Below are positions 35,886 through 46,274 of a stretch of DNA of 64,000 bases, one piece after another. The number at the start of each line of letters is the position of its first letter. Within the stretch, counting starts at the first letter, position 1. A model generated the notes under the pieces. That model searched no databases. It was not told where the DNA came from and saw nothing but the letters and a program-made list of their open reading frames with translations. The translations under genes were made by a program, and so were the position numbers. The stretch comes from Paragonimus skrjabini miyazakii (Eukaryota; Platyhelminthes; Trematoda; Plagiorchiida; Troglotrematidae), in NCBI GenBank assembly GCA_014338405.1, contig JTDE01000728.1, positions 65,830 to 129,829 on the forward strand. The letters are read 5' to 3'.

Positions 35886-36509
35886 TTGTTGGATAGTAAT
35901 TATCATCTGCTCATCCTCTTTGCTTATTTTACTTCTACTGCGCAACCGTTCAGAAGTGGTGATAACTTCTAGTCTCCGGATTTCGGGTGGGGAGTACATT
36001 TTTTCTCAGCTGAGTTAGTTAGGTCAGGTAAGAAACATACGAATTGGAATTGTGATGTATAAAACACTTACCCATTGCACATTTGTCCGAAATGGTGGAA
36101 GGCTTTGGGTCGTGAGAGGTCAACACTTCTATTTACTATCAATAGCCGGTGACATAAAACTAGCACAACACGTACAAAGTGTGATCAGCAGGAACGATTG
36201 AACATATCAGTCAATCAGCTTCATTTATTCGCACAACAATTTTTATACATTCATTTTATTCTGACTGTCCACAGATTTGTTTGGATAGTATTTGTCAACC
36301 AGCAGCTTCCTACTAACCGTTAGTGAACTGAGGTGAAAATAATATATTTATACAACTGTAATTCAAGGATGACAATTTAACTTACAACTGGCGTTACAAA
36401 CCAACGCAGCTGGGAGTTGCTGAACAACGCTCTGTTGGGCATTCGGGAGCTGACTCTTCATAGCAGTGATACACACTTAACTAATCAACCCGCTTCTAGA
36501 AGTGTATGC
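35886..36509. other. Intergenic, no feature recognised
   Basis: AT-rich sequence with no repeat or domain seen. Confidence 0.4.
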
Positions 36510-36523
36510 AAATTCAGTTGCAT

Positions 36524-36881
36524 CCCCATAGACTTTCCAGTCGACCCCTTTCGAAAAGAAAGCACTAGACTCGTGTTTCGCTGTCATTAGAGCAGCTCGT
36601 CAGTAGTGCATATCATCGTCACTGCCGGGACTTGGACCACAGACACGCTATTCATGGGGCAACCGTGTTTACCACTGCGCCATTGACCTCACGTTAGACA
36701 CGACCAAATTATCATATGTGAACGCTCAACCACTTTCGCTTGTGAGTAATGATCAGATTGCCCGTTCGTCACGAAATGGAGACATAGTAACTGTACTGTT
36801 AACCCCAATCGATAACCCCGCGATTATTATTGTGGGTGATGTTCAACTTGAAATTAACCAAATCCCCGACTACTCATCAGT
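36524..36881 (-). mobile_element. SINE family A insertion with 14-bp target duplication
   Basis: The direct repeat AAATTCAGTTGCAT flanks the element exactly (36510-36523 and 36882-36895), marking a retrotransposition event with about 358 bp inserted. On the minus strand it starts CTGATGAGTAGTCGGGGATT, continues with an inverted tail-like stretch and then the tRNA-like head (TGGCGCAGTGGTAAACA A-box, GTCCAAGTCCC B-box). The hammerhead (36562-36609) follows, and the copy ends shortly after GAAAGGGGTCGACTGG, so the 3' tail is truncated. This is the best-bounded copy in the window. Confidence 0.85.
36562..36609 (-). ncRNA. Hammerhead ribozyme, core intact (SINE A)
   Basis: On the minus strand: perfect helix I (GCACTA with TAGTGC), CTGACGA, helix II GCTG/CAGC with a 9-nt loop, GAAA, short helix III around ACGA, and cleavage triplet GTC. 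It lies in the SINE bounded by the 14-bp target duplication. Confidence 0.8.
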
Positions 36882-36895
36882 AAATTCAGTTGCAT

Positions 36896-39749
36896 TTGCA
36901 ATTCAGTCTACACAGACTGATCGGTTGTCTTACGGTTTATCATACTTCCACGTCAATATTAACGTACCTGTAAGAACGACCCATTTACTGTAGCAAACTC
37001 GGGTTTAATGCCCGCCAAACAGTTCGTGGCAGCCAGCTACCTGGCTTATTTCGTTAACTGCTTCAAGATAATAGTGTGTTGATCATCAAAGTCTGATTTC
37101 GGGATGCCGTTGCATCCGTAAAGCAAACTGATAGCCAAACATAATGCGATCTCCTGTCTATGTCTGATTTTATGCTAAATATTGCGACTTCAGATTGAGG
37201 GTCTTTAACAAAGGAAACTCGTAAATCCTGAGTTAAAGGCTAAATCGGATACGGTTACAACCTACACAATAAAAAACCTTGATGAGTCCATCGACACAAC
37301 AACATATCGTTCAGTCCACATGTGAACAGGCTTTTAGTTAACTTCTATGACAACTTTTACTTGCCAAACATGTTCAGGTTTTCGTTATCTCGTGTAGTTA
37401 TGAGTTTTATTGAATCAAGTTATTCACAAGTTACAGCTGTACTGATCGGTCAAAATTTGGTTTGATTTTGAGACACTGAAACAACCATTGATAATAAACT
37501 TGACTCATAATCGGATATCGAACAGTTTATATAACATTAATATCTAGCACAAATGTTATTAGTCAGTTTTATCACTCAATTTTTTTGTCAACCGTATATT
37601 TGATTCCCAAACGTAAGTTGAAGAAATAATGTATACACAGGCGGAATCCACAGCTATTCAAGTTGTTGTGCGATATTCTGTTCACATCAAATAAAATCAT
37701 CAGCTGCGTGTCAATGATCAGGACATTTTCCCAACAGCTACTGACATTTATTGTTTCAATTTGAAAGTTAGTCCTAACCAAGAGATCACCGAGTAGGATT
37801 AATAGGACAGGAGATTGAGTAACCTGACAGTTACTCACAAGCGAGTGTGGCTGAGTCGTTATAAAATATTATTTATACACAGCAATCAGGTGATGTCTGG
37901 ATGAGGTCTGTTGGGTATTGACCGATATGGTTGTTTCAAAAAAATGCGACCACAGTTCTATTCTTGGCCGTAAAAAGAAAATACGTTACCAACGAACTCT
38001 GACAAGAGTGAAAATCGAGTATATTGCTGGTTCTCAAATGGCACTAGCTGAAAAGTGTTTACAATTGTTAAAGCTGCAATCACTTAAGAATGATGATCAA
38101 TATAAGTAGTAGGGTAATTCGTGTAAAAACGGGTGTTTTGATTTCTAGTGTTATTCAATGTGACCATATGTAGCAGCTGTAAGATTTCATTATTTGACGA
38201 GTTTTGGCGCTGGGCTCATGGATGTGCTTCTCCGGTTTATGGATTGATGCACTTATGAACGTTCAAACTGTTAACTTTTGTGCAAAGTTTACAGGACACG
38301 TCTATCCTGTTGGCAACTTTCATTAGAGACGAAAGCCGCGTGGGTAGCATATTCATGGAAAGCAAGAAACGTAGATTAACTTGATGGTTTTCATCTTCCC
38401 AAGCAGTAGTTTTCCACATCTATTCTAGACATTCCACATCCTGCATGAGGATGTGTACCGTAATATCCATGTTCAAGTTAAAGATATTGTGATCCCTCGG
38501 ATGGCTTGCCATAAAGAGTAAAACAAAAGCAATGTCACTACTGGTTAACCAGGCAAATATACAGCACAGGTTTTTATCACGTCTTTCTCTCATAAATAAA
38601 TTACATTGAAAAGACCGAATTACTAGTGGTAGTCTTATTCGGCGAACAGCGTAAAGGAATGTGAACTGCGACTTTAAACATTTATGCTGGAGACACTGGA
38701 AGGACGGAGTGTTGGTTGTATAGACATCCGTGAAATTGGTAAATTAGTCTAAGTGTAGTTGACCGCTATATAGGTAGATATATATATATTACGGTCGAAT
38801 ACAATTAAAGAAGTATACATGTAATCTGTTTCCACCTACCAGATAGGCGTAACAATCTCTCCTTTTGAAAAACACAAAAAATACTGCTCTTACACAGTGG
38901 TTGCGTTATGCCAAATTAGATTTCTCTAGGTAGTGACCGACTCTCGAAACACCTAAATCAAAACGGACTCTCAGGTAGGATTTCGAACCAGTCTACTAGA
39001 CATTCAGCTCAAAGTGAATGCAGAAATTGCTTTACCTTTTACATGAACTAGCTTACAGTAAAGATTAATAATTGACCTCGAATTGAACCATGCAACAACA
39101 CACAGGTTGGGAGGGTAGGTAAGAATTCGTCCTTTGTTACGGATTTAGTTTACATACAACATACCCGTCAGCTTTCACCAAAAGCTTTCGCGATCCCAAA
39201 AGAAATGCCGATTGAATCGTTGTTTGTCTTGATCAAAAAGTTGATTAATGGTCACCATTTCAGTGATTAGACACTGGTTCAACAATGAATATATCTGTCT
39301 GATGTAATCAATACACACTATAATGACAGGTTGGTAGTGATCCATCGGTATTATATTAATTTCGATTCTCGCCATTAATTCCATGTGAGTTATAAGCATT
39401 TTTCAACAGAGAAAACAAACATGCGTTTCAAGTTGTTAACATTTAGTTTATTCTTGTTTGACGCATATAAAACCAATGATAGTGCGTAACAAGAACATCA
39501 CTAACTAACAAGACCAAGGTCAACTGGACGGCACTGACGTTACCTGCATTGGTAGCTTGTGAGTGCCTTGTCAGCATAGGTTCTGTGAATGCCATCAGCT
39601 TCTGGTTTATTCCAAATAACAACACACTAGACGATGTTAATAAGTCAATCAAATGACGTGCATATGAGATTGATTTACCAACTGAAAACTCCGGAACATG
39701 GTTAAACAGCCAGGTTTCTTGTATTTGTTGTCACTGCGGACGGTAATCA
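36896..39749. other. Intergenic, no feature recognised
   Basis: Contains a short TA microsatellite (about 38777-38790) and frames up to 90 codons with no domain. A tRNA T-arm-like GGATTTCGAACC near 38980 lacks a partner arm. Confidence 0.4.
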
Positions 39750-39950
39750 CTCAGGGAAGGTGTTCCGCTACCCGTTATTGTACGCTTCTGACCGTCCTGC
39801 CAGTGTACTTGTCACCATAATTACAAGCGAACAGGTAAATAAAATGAAGAGCAGAATGGTCCGTTGGTTCATGACCGGAACTGCAAAAGAACGTATCACG
39901 AATAGTGAACAACAATCGCAACTGTATTCTAAGCCTAAAGTTTAGTTGCT
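39750..39950 (-). mobile_element. Penelope-like element: GIY-YIG remnant
   Basis: On the minus strand the segment reads IQLRLLFTIRDTFFC, HFIYLFACNYGDKYTGRTVR, then after a stop RVAEHLP. This is the linker and first half of a PLE GIY-YIG domain (Y-x-F-x-C-x-x-G-x-x-Y-x-GRT). Two stops occur within 20 codons. It is a short dead fragment about 0.6 kb upstream of calcium-binding gene 1. Confidence 0.6.
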
Positions 39951-40563
39951 CTTGTTGTCCTGCCAATATTACACATACTTATTGGATTCACATGTGGAAC
40001 CACCGAGAATAAACGGAATATTGACAACTCGTAACACACGCAATCTCGTGATGTCGCCGATTGGTACCATGGAAATTCAGTTTCAAATTTCTTCAATATG
40101 AGCACCCTTCCTGAACTAAGACATGACAATTTTTTGCAGATTCCAAATCTCAACAACCAAACATCCAAAATAAGACTACTCGTGTTTACATCCATACAGT
40201 ATTTGAAAACTGTATTGTGTCGGTTGACACAATAAAGTATAAAACAGGCAATAAAGAAACAACCATAATCTTTGATATAAAGAAAAGTTGTTTTGAACTA
40301 CTCCCTCGTAAATATGAACTATATGGTCCTCACCTTGATGATTTGAAATTGCTCGAAGTACGTACATGTGCAACTTACGTGTAGCTTGTATTTTGATGAA
40401 CTTTGATTCGATCACTCATGCACGATTCAGTTTGATAATGCTGACTGAATTGGTGTTTGATCTACTCTGTTAAAATCGACGTTTTTCAGAACTCACTCAC
40501 AGTTTTGTGTTAACGCTCACCTGTTCTGCAGAATTAATTCGGACTCAACCGCTTTTATACGCC
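39951..40563. promoter_or_regulatory. Upstream region of calcium-binding gene 1
   Basis: An acceptor-like CTGTTCTGCAG ends at 40531, 32 nt before the ATG. It could be a 5' UTR intron end or a spliced-leader trans-splice site. No TATA or initiator element can be assigned with confidence. Confidence 0.3.
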
Positions 40564-42951
40564 ATGGATTGGTAAGTGTAGTTATGCTGATTAGAATCAT
40601 TTAGCTTGCTAAGTTGTTTCTTGAGGTATGTAGGGTGACGTTTTTCCGAACATAATGTTTTTAGTTCTAGTTATGTCTGTAGTATATCCTACCTAACTGT
40701 AACGTCCCACTCGAACACAACCGTACAATGAAATAGACCATTGGTATGTAGAGTGGTGATATATGGTTGTTCTAGATGCATCTGTTGACCTTCGTGCTCT
40801 CAAGTATTTAAACAAATGATGTTATCCCCCTTAGGCTGACATTCCATTGTGATCTGTGTTGAGGCTACCAGGAAACAATATCCCGAACGATGCTCAAGGC
40901 AACATTTATTGTGTTGCGCTAGCTTCATCATCATCACAGGATCTCTGGTTGTCACCTTTCAAGAAGTGATTTAAAATGTTGCCCTTTAACGTGTCAACGC
41001 ATCTATGGTCTAACAATAAAACAGATAGAGGTTTCAATCTCGCAACGAAATAGTTTACGCAGCAATCCTGTCCAGATTTTTAATATCCATTATGTGCCAC
41101 AAAGGCGAAAATCTTCACAATGTAAGGCGTAATCTTTAAAATACCAAGTGTAAATTATCTCCATAACAGTACATTCTCACGCTCACGCCGTTCGCCTTTT
41201 AAGGGCTCAGATTTATTACATATCTTTACCAGGTCCAAGAGATGAGTTGAATCTATAAGCTTGAGACACAAGCAGACTACCTAAATAGAAATTATAAACC
41301 ATAATCTTTGCTGGGTAGCATTCCGATTACTGATCTAATCCACATTTATCACATCTTCATACTGAGTGCTTGTCATACTGTCTGATTATATTTATATTTG
41401 TATATAAGCGAATATGTCTATACCCTTACTTTTGGAGGCATTTACAGTATGTCACAGACTCCTTCCAAAACCCCTTCCAAAACAGCCATTTCGCGTGAAT
41501 CGCAACAAACCTTGTTTACAGAAGTTTACAACTTGAACATCACTCACAGTTGATCACAGCTTTTGCATTCAGTTAGACATTCCAGCTAGTCTGTTTAGAA
41601 AAAAGCACTAGCCTCGAGTTTCGCTCTCATTAGTGTTCGTCAGTAGTGTATATCCTTGTCACAGTCGGGACTAGAAATCCGACTACGCTTTCATGAGACA
41701 ACAGTTTTGACCATTGCGCCATTGACCTGATATTAGGCACAACCTAATGAGTAGTCGGAGGTTTGTTAATTTCAAGTTAAACATTGCTCACATTTGATCG
41801 CAGCTTGCACACCCAGCCAGCCTCCTGTCGAGACGATCGGGCAGCATGATCATTGCTAACAAACGAAAGTGGTCGGGCTTCCATATATGATGAATCGGTC
41901 GTGCTCATTGTGGAATCTGTGGCGCAGTGGTCAACACAGTTGCCTCATGAAAGTGTGGCCGGAGTTCTAGTGCCGATTGTGACAAGAATATGCACTGGTA
42001 GCGAGCTCTAATGAAATCGAAACTTGAGCATATGTTTCTTTTCAAAAGAGACTGGCTGGAACGTTTACGTGAATTCAAAGGCTTTAATTAAGTGTGAGTG
42101 ATCTTCAACCAAAAATGTCTGAAAGTTATTTGTTTCTAGGACCTCAGTTGAAATAGGCATCTGTTTCGTGATAAGTTTTGTTTACATAGTACATTTGTCA
42201 ATAGGTATAGTCTGGTGAAGAAATACAGCAGACGGATCACTCCGTGTCAAATAGGTTGCGATCGATTCAATGAAGCAAAGTCTGCATAATTAAATAAAAC
42301 TATGCAGCGTGGAAACATCCCAAGAATATCTAAATTCCTGCTAAAACTTCGTACCACATAATGAATGAACTACCAGTCCGTGTATTACTAGGTTGTAAAA
42401 AATGTTGGCAACTTCTGAATATAGACAAAAGTCTAGTAAATATTATACTTGAAACTATAACGAAAATAAAATTGTTCACGGCGGTGGTCAGCATTGCATG
42501 ATATCACACAAGACTTTCCCATTCAAAATGTCTCCGGTAAAAAACATAAGACGAATGATTCCTGATACTGATGATTAGCAACCGGTAATTACCATCGATG
42601 TTTGCGAGCACTAGCCAGCTTTATTTGATGTTTTTAGTCCGCGAATAAATATTAAACCACTCTACGGATAATTTTGATTGTAATTGTGGCATATATTAAG
42701 GTATTTCAAATGTTATTTCTTCTCTATCGTTATTCTCTTCATCAAGTGAAAAGGAAGTTCTTAACTTGTTGATGACTGCAGACAAGAATGGTGACGGAGA
42801 ACTCAGTGCTGCGGAACTGGAAGAATTTATGAAAACTATAAAATGTCCGATGCTTAAGCATCGATGTCAAGAGTTTATCAAGAAATACGATAAAAACAAT
42901 GACGGATCACTGGATGTAAAAGAACTGGCTGCTTGTTTGGCAAAACATTAA
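40564..42951 (+). CDS. 8-kDa two-EF-hand calcium-binding protein, gene 1
   Basis: Coding join is 40564-40571 plus 42747-42951, giving 70 residues. Exon 1 is only 8 nt (ATGGATTG) followed by a consensus donor GTAAGT. The intron ends TTCTCTTCATCAAG, and the split codon TGT completes residue 3. The protein has two canonical EF-hand loops at residues 15-26 (DKNGDGELSAAE) and 51-62 (DKNNDGSLDVKE), with acidic or Asn ligands at positions 1, 3 and 5, Gly at 6 and Glu at 12. Both should bind calcium. There is no signal peptide, so a soluble cytosolic sensor or buffer is likely. Length and layout match the trematode 8-kDa calcium-binding family, in schistosomes associated with larval stages. The tiny exon 1 is inferred from splice signals and from identical structure in gene 2. 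The exon-2 call is very strong. Confidence 0.88.
41521..42111. mobile_element. SINE family A inverted dimer in intron of gene 1
   Basis: The first unit (41521-41744) is in minus orientation: tail, hammerhead at 41605-41649, then tRNA-like head. At 41745 it abuts a second, plus-strand unit that begins at the unit end TAATGAGTAGTCGG and runs through its whole 5' segment, A-box TGGCGCAGTGG (about 41920), B-box region GGAGTTCTAGTGCC and tail. Both hammerheads are dead: the first has GGC at the cleavage site and a broken helix II, and the second has lost the CTGANGA box. Both units are thus spliced out with the intron. Confidence 0.7.
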
Positions 42952-44254
42952 AACGAACAGACGCTAATGGGTAACAACACTGATTTCATAACTTGTGCTA
43001 TGATCGACCAAGCGGTCACCAAACTATTTATTGCATGTGATTTGGTTAACTTCTATAAACTATCTATAATCAGCCTGTAACTGATCTTAAAACATGATCA
43101 TGAATTGTATACGAATTTTCATTCACCAGACAATTTTATGACGTATTCGAATGTGTAAAACGTTTGGTACCATTTGCAGGTAGTCCAGAATACTGTCATG
43201 ATTGGATGACTACTACTCACAACCAAGAAAAGGTTTTGTCCAATTTGATATGCGTAATGAAACCGCTTTCATTGTGAGACCAATGAAATTTTGCACGGTA
43301 TGTATGAAGCTTTCACGCCTTGGTGCTAAGAATGACAAAACTTTATGAGGAGGGGCCAAGAAGACGAATGATAAATCCCGGTTCCCTTTTAAGAAAAAAG
43401 ATGTCCAGAAGGTGGGTTTGATTGTAGGAACTGCCGGTGAGAGTTATCAATATTAGGAATCATCAGATCTAATGGATACCAGTTAGAAACTGGATAAAAT
43501 GTTAAGTAACAATTTTTATTTTATTTTTCGCTGTTCCAAAACATTCATCTATTTTTGTGATGATACGAGGATTGGTGTTATAAATCTATTTACGAGTATT
43601 CGGAAACAGTTGGTTTAAGCTGAAGGGCAGTTAACATATATGGTGTAGAGAATAAAGGGGCTTAGATACCATGCGATGGAAACTGTCCGCTATGTCGGAA
43701 TAGCACGGATAATTGGCTCCTCATGAACCGCAACGTTATAAAGCTTAGATTTCACGATGAGTACTTCGTGTTCTTTGGCATCGATGAAAGATTAGAACAA
43801 TGCACCTGGAATATTTGCTCAAATTCAAAGATGACCATACTCTGTGGGTGCGAAGAGCTTGTGACACATTTGTTAGTCATTTTTTCTTTACTGATAATGG
43901 ATAAAACCAAAATTATTTCAGGATATTGAATTTCTGTTATCCTTATCAGCAACGTTTGTCTAACCTGAATGTTCGGTTTGCAAATTTAACCATACTCCTG
44001 GGTTACTTTGTATCTAATTGAGGTCCTGAGAAAGGATGTGTGTGAATTGTTCGTACACTCCACACAGCGACCCAAATGAAGTACTGCTAACCCCTGTCTA
44101 CCAAAAAGTAGCCAACTTCAACAATTTTACTTCAGTTTACATTATTGAGTGTTCTCGGGAAATTCAGCCGGTTTCATTTGATAAAGAGCGTTATCCATTC
44201 ACGGAATGTCGTTGCCCTACATAAACTGTTGACTCAGGCAGTTTGTCTGCCCTG
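42952..44254. other. 3' flank of gene 1, no further gene recognised
   Basis: There is no AATAAA within 200 nt of the stop. TATAAA near 43056 is a possible weak variant signal. Frames at 43723-44224 have no domain. Confidence 0.35.
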
Positions 44255-44430
44255 GAACTGATAACAGTTCTTGTTTTGTGTAAACCCAATCGTTGATTGT
44301 TTCTATTGTTATTGTTATCCGCTTGTCCTACATATTCCAGTGATTTAGGTTCGTGACTGAAGAGAGTAAACGAAATGTTAACATCTCGCGACGTATGCCT
44401 TCTATCGTTACTGGTGAATTGGATCAAGGG
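44255..44430 (+). mobile_element. Penelope-like element 3' terminal region with hammerhead
   Basis: The start (TTCTTGTTTTGTGTAAACCC) resembles the coding end of the PLE at 35300, and the following T-rich stretch with TTGTTATTGTTAT parallels its terminal region. A hammerhead follows at 44351-44391. The sequence beyond it (GAATTGGATCAAGGG) resembles that at 29680. Only the non-coding end of the element remains. Confidence 0.5.
44351..44391 (+). ncRNA. PLE-type hammerhead ribozyme, core intact
   Basis: Helix I TCGTGA pairs with TCGCGA (six pairs, one G-T). Then CTGAAGA at 44357-44363, helix II segment GAGTAAAC (only its outer G-C pairs), GAAA at 44372-44375, helix III ATG-TTAA-CAT, and cleavage after ATC at 44385. 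The core is complete, but helix II is minimal, so activity is uncertain. Confidence 0.65.
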
Positions 44431-46274
44431 ACAAAAATGCACACAAGTGATGTAGTTGATTTTTAAATCGCTATACGGATTGGATTTTTTGAAGTGTACG
44501 ATACCTTCGAGTTATTACCAATAGCTGCGTAATTTATAAGTTGCCTGTCGCTTAGATCTCAGTGATCTCAAGTGATTAGTCGCAACACTAAGACGAACAC
44601 GCGGACGCGGACAGTTGTGTAAGGCAGCATGGCGAAGACAAAGATATTAAAACGTGACAACCGGTGTGATGACGGAAAATTTATAGTTGACAAACTGTGG
44701 TGATTTCAGGATAGAAGTTGATAACATACGCAGACAGAAGACTTCAGGATGTAGCAACCTAGAAAGTGGGAAAAACAGATATCATGTACAGCATTCAAAG
44801 TGAAAGAAAATCAGACGTGGACGATTATTCAGGATGAATCAAGCTCTCAGAGCGGTGGATTACTGGTCACTGTCTGCTTCTGTGCGCCGAAACTTGAATT
44901 TGAACACTGTGTGGCTACGGCTCCAGTCATCTAGAGAGCATGTAACTGGTATGTCTTGAAGAACATCGGGAAGGTAACCGTCAACTCTGCTTTATGACCG
45001 ATTGTTTGAAGACGCTCAGTAGCCGCCATCCGAGCACAGCCAGTCTGAAAGTTAGTGAATCACTGAACGTATACTCCCGGATGTACAAAACTTCATGCTC
45101 TGTAGTACTTTGAGGTATCCGTAATCGTAGACGATTTGATATGTAGATTACAGTTAATTTGGAAGATATAAATATTGGGTCCTTTCGAAGCGCGGATGGG
45201 GTTGATGTGGTAGTTTTCACAAATTCAACTTACTCGTCGCAAACGGGTCTGACCGCAGCTTCAAAACGACCCTTGAATATGGCTTTGACATTAACACGTA
45301 AATAGTAGGGAAAGATGGCCTCTGCAGGATATGTCTACTATAAACATATATAGTTACAATGTTTTCGAACAAATTTTAATGGGCTCCACGATTTACGCTC
45401 CCTTTATTCAGGTACTTCGGAGTAGTTTCAGTCTACTTTTGAACAGATCTGTAGTAGTTGAGAAGAGGAATCTGCCTGACCTAAAATGGTGTCTGATCAT
45501 TTCAAAATTCTTGTAGTTTAACAAAATACTCAATCCGGGTGGATTTGCAATGGACAGTGAAACATAAGGAAGCGTAAACCCACCATTCTGCTCCAGGCCT
45601 AAGTTTAAAACTTCACCGGCTTGCAAGCCGTTCCGTAAACATGGAGGTCTGACTTTCGTCGTTATTTCAGACGCAAACTGACCGCGTGACGTTTACAAGA
45701 CGTCATTTCATCAGTTTGAACAGGCGCCATTTGTTTCTTGTAGATAACCCATAGATAACTCTGTTCAGTTCAGATGTACATACAAAGCAACAGGGGATTC
45801 AACATTTTGATGCAGCGTTTTTGAGTACACGATAGAGCAGAGAGAGTAGATGGAAGGCGATAGCTTCCAAACGACGGACTGCCGTGTGGGACACACAAGA
45901 CGGTTAAAACTCGTAAAGTCCGCGACGGTGGTGACCAAGTCCAGCCAAGCCACCAGTTATCCACCCCCGAAGATGTCCACGAATGCCCTCAAACATTTGC
46001 CGTTTTGTGCGGCCCGTAAAGCTGGTTCCCTAAGAAAAATGGAGATGTTACGCGGAGTAAGATGCAACCATTAATCAGAAGTGTATCAAGTGAAGGTGCA
46101 AGCCTGATATGGAATTAAAATGGGCACGTAATTTTGTGCGGCCTAAAATCTTCTGAGATCTATGAAAAGTGTATTGTTTGCTTGCAAAATACAGAGTTCA
46201 ACAGAACGCTAATTTACATGTAGAACTGAACATGTCATGTGCATAGCGTTAATAACCTACGTTGATCCCGGCAT
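44431..46274. other. Intergenic, no feature recognised
   Basis: Frames up to about 80 codons on both strands (for example 44981-45220, 45765-46074) without domain or splice context. Confidence 0.4.
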
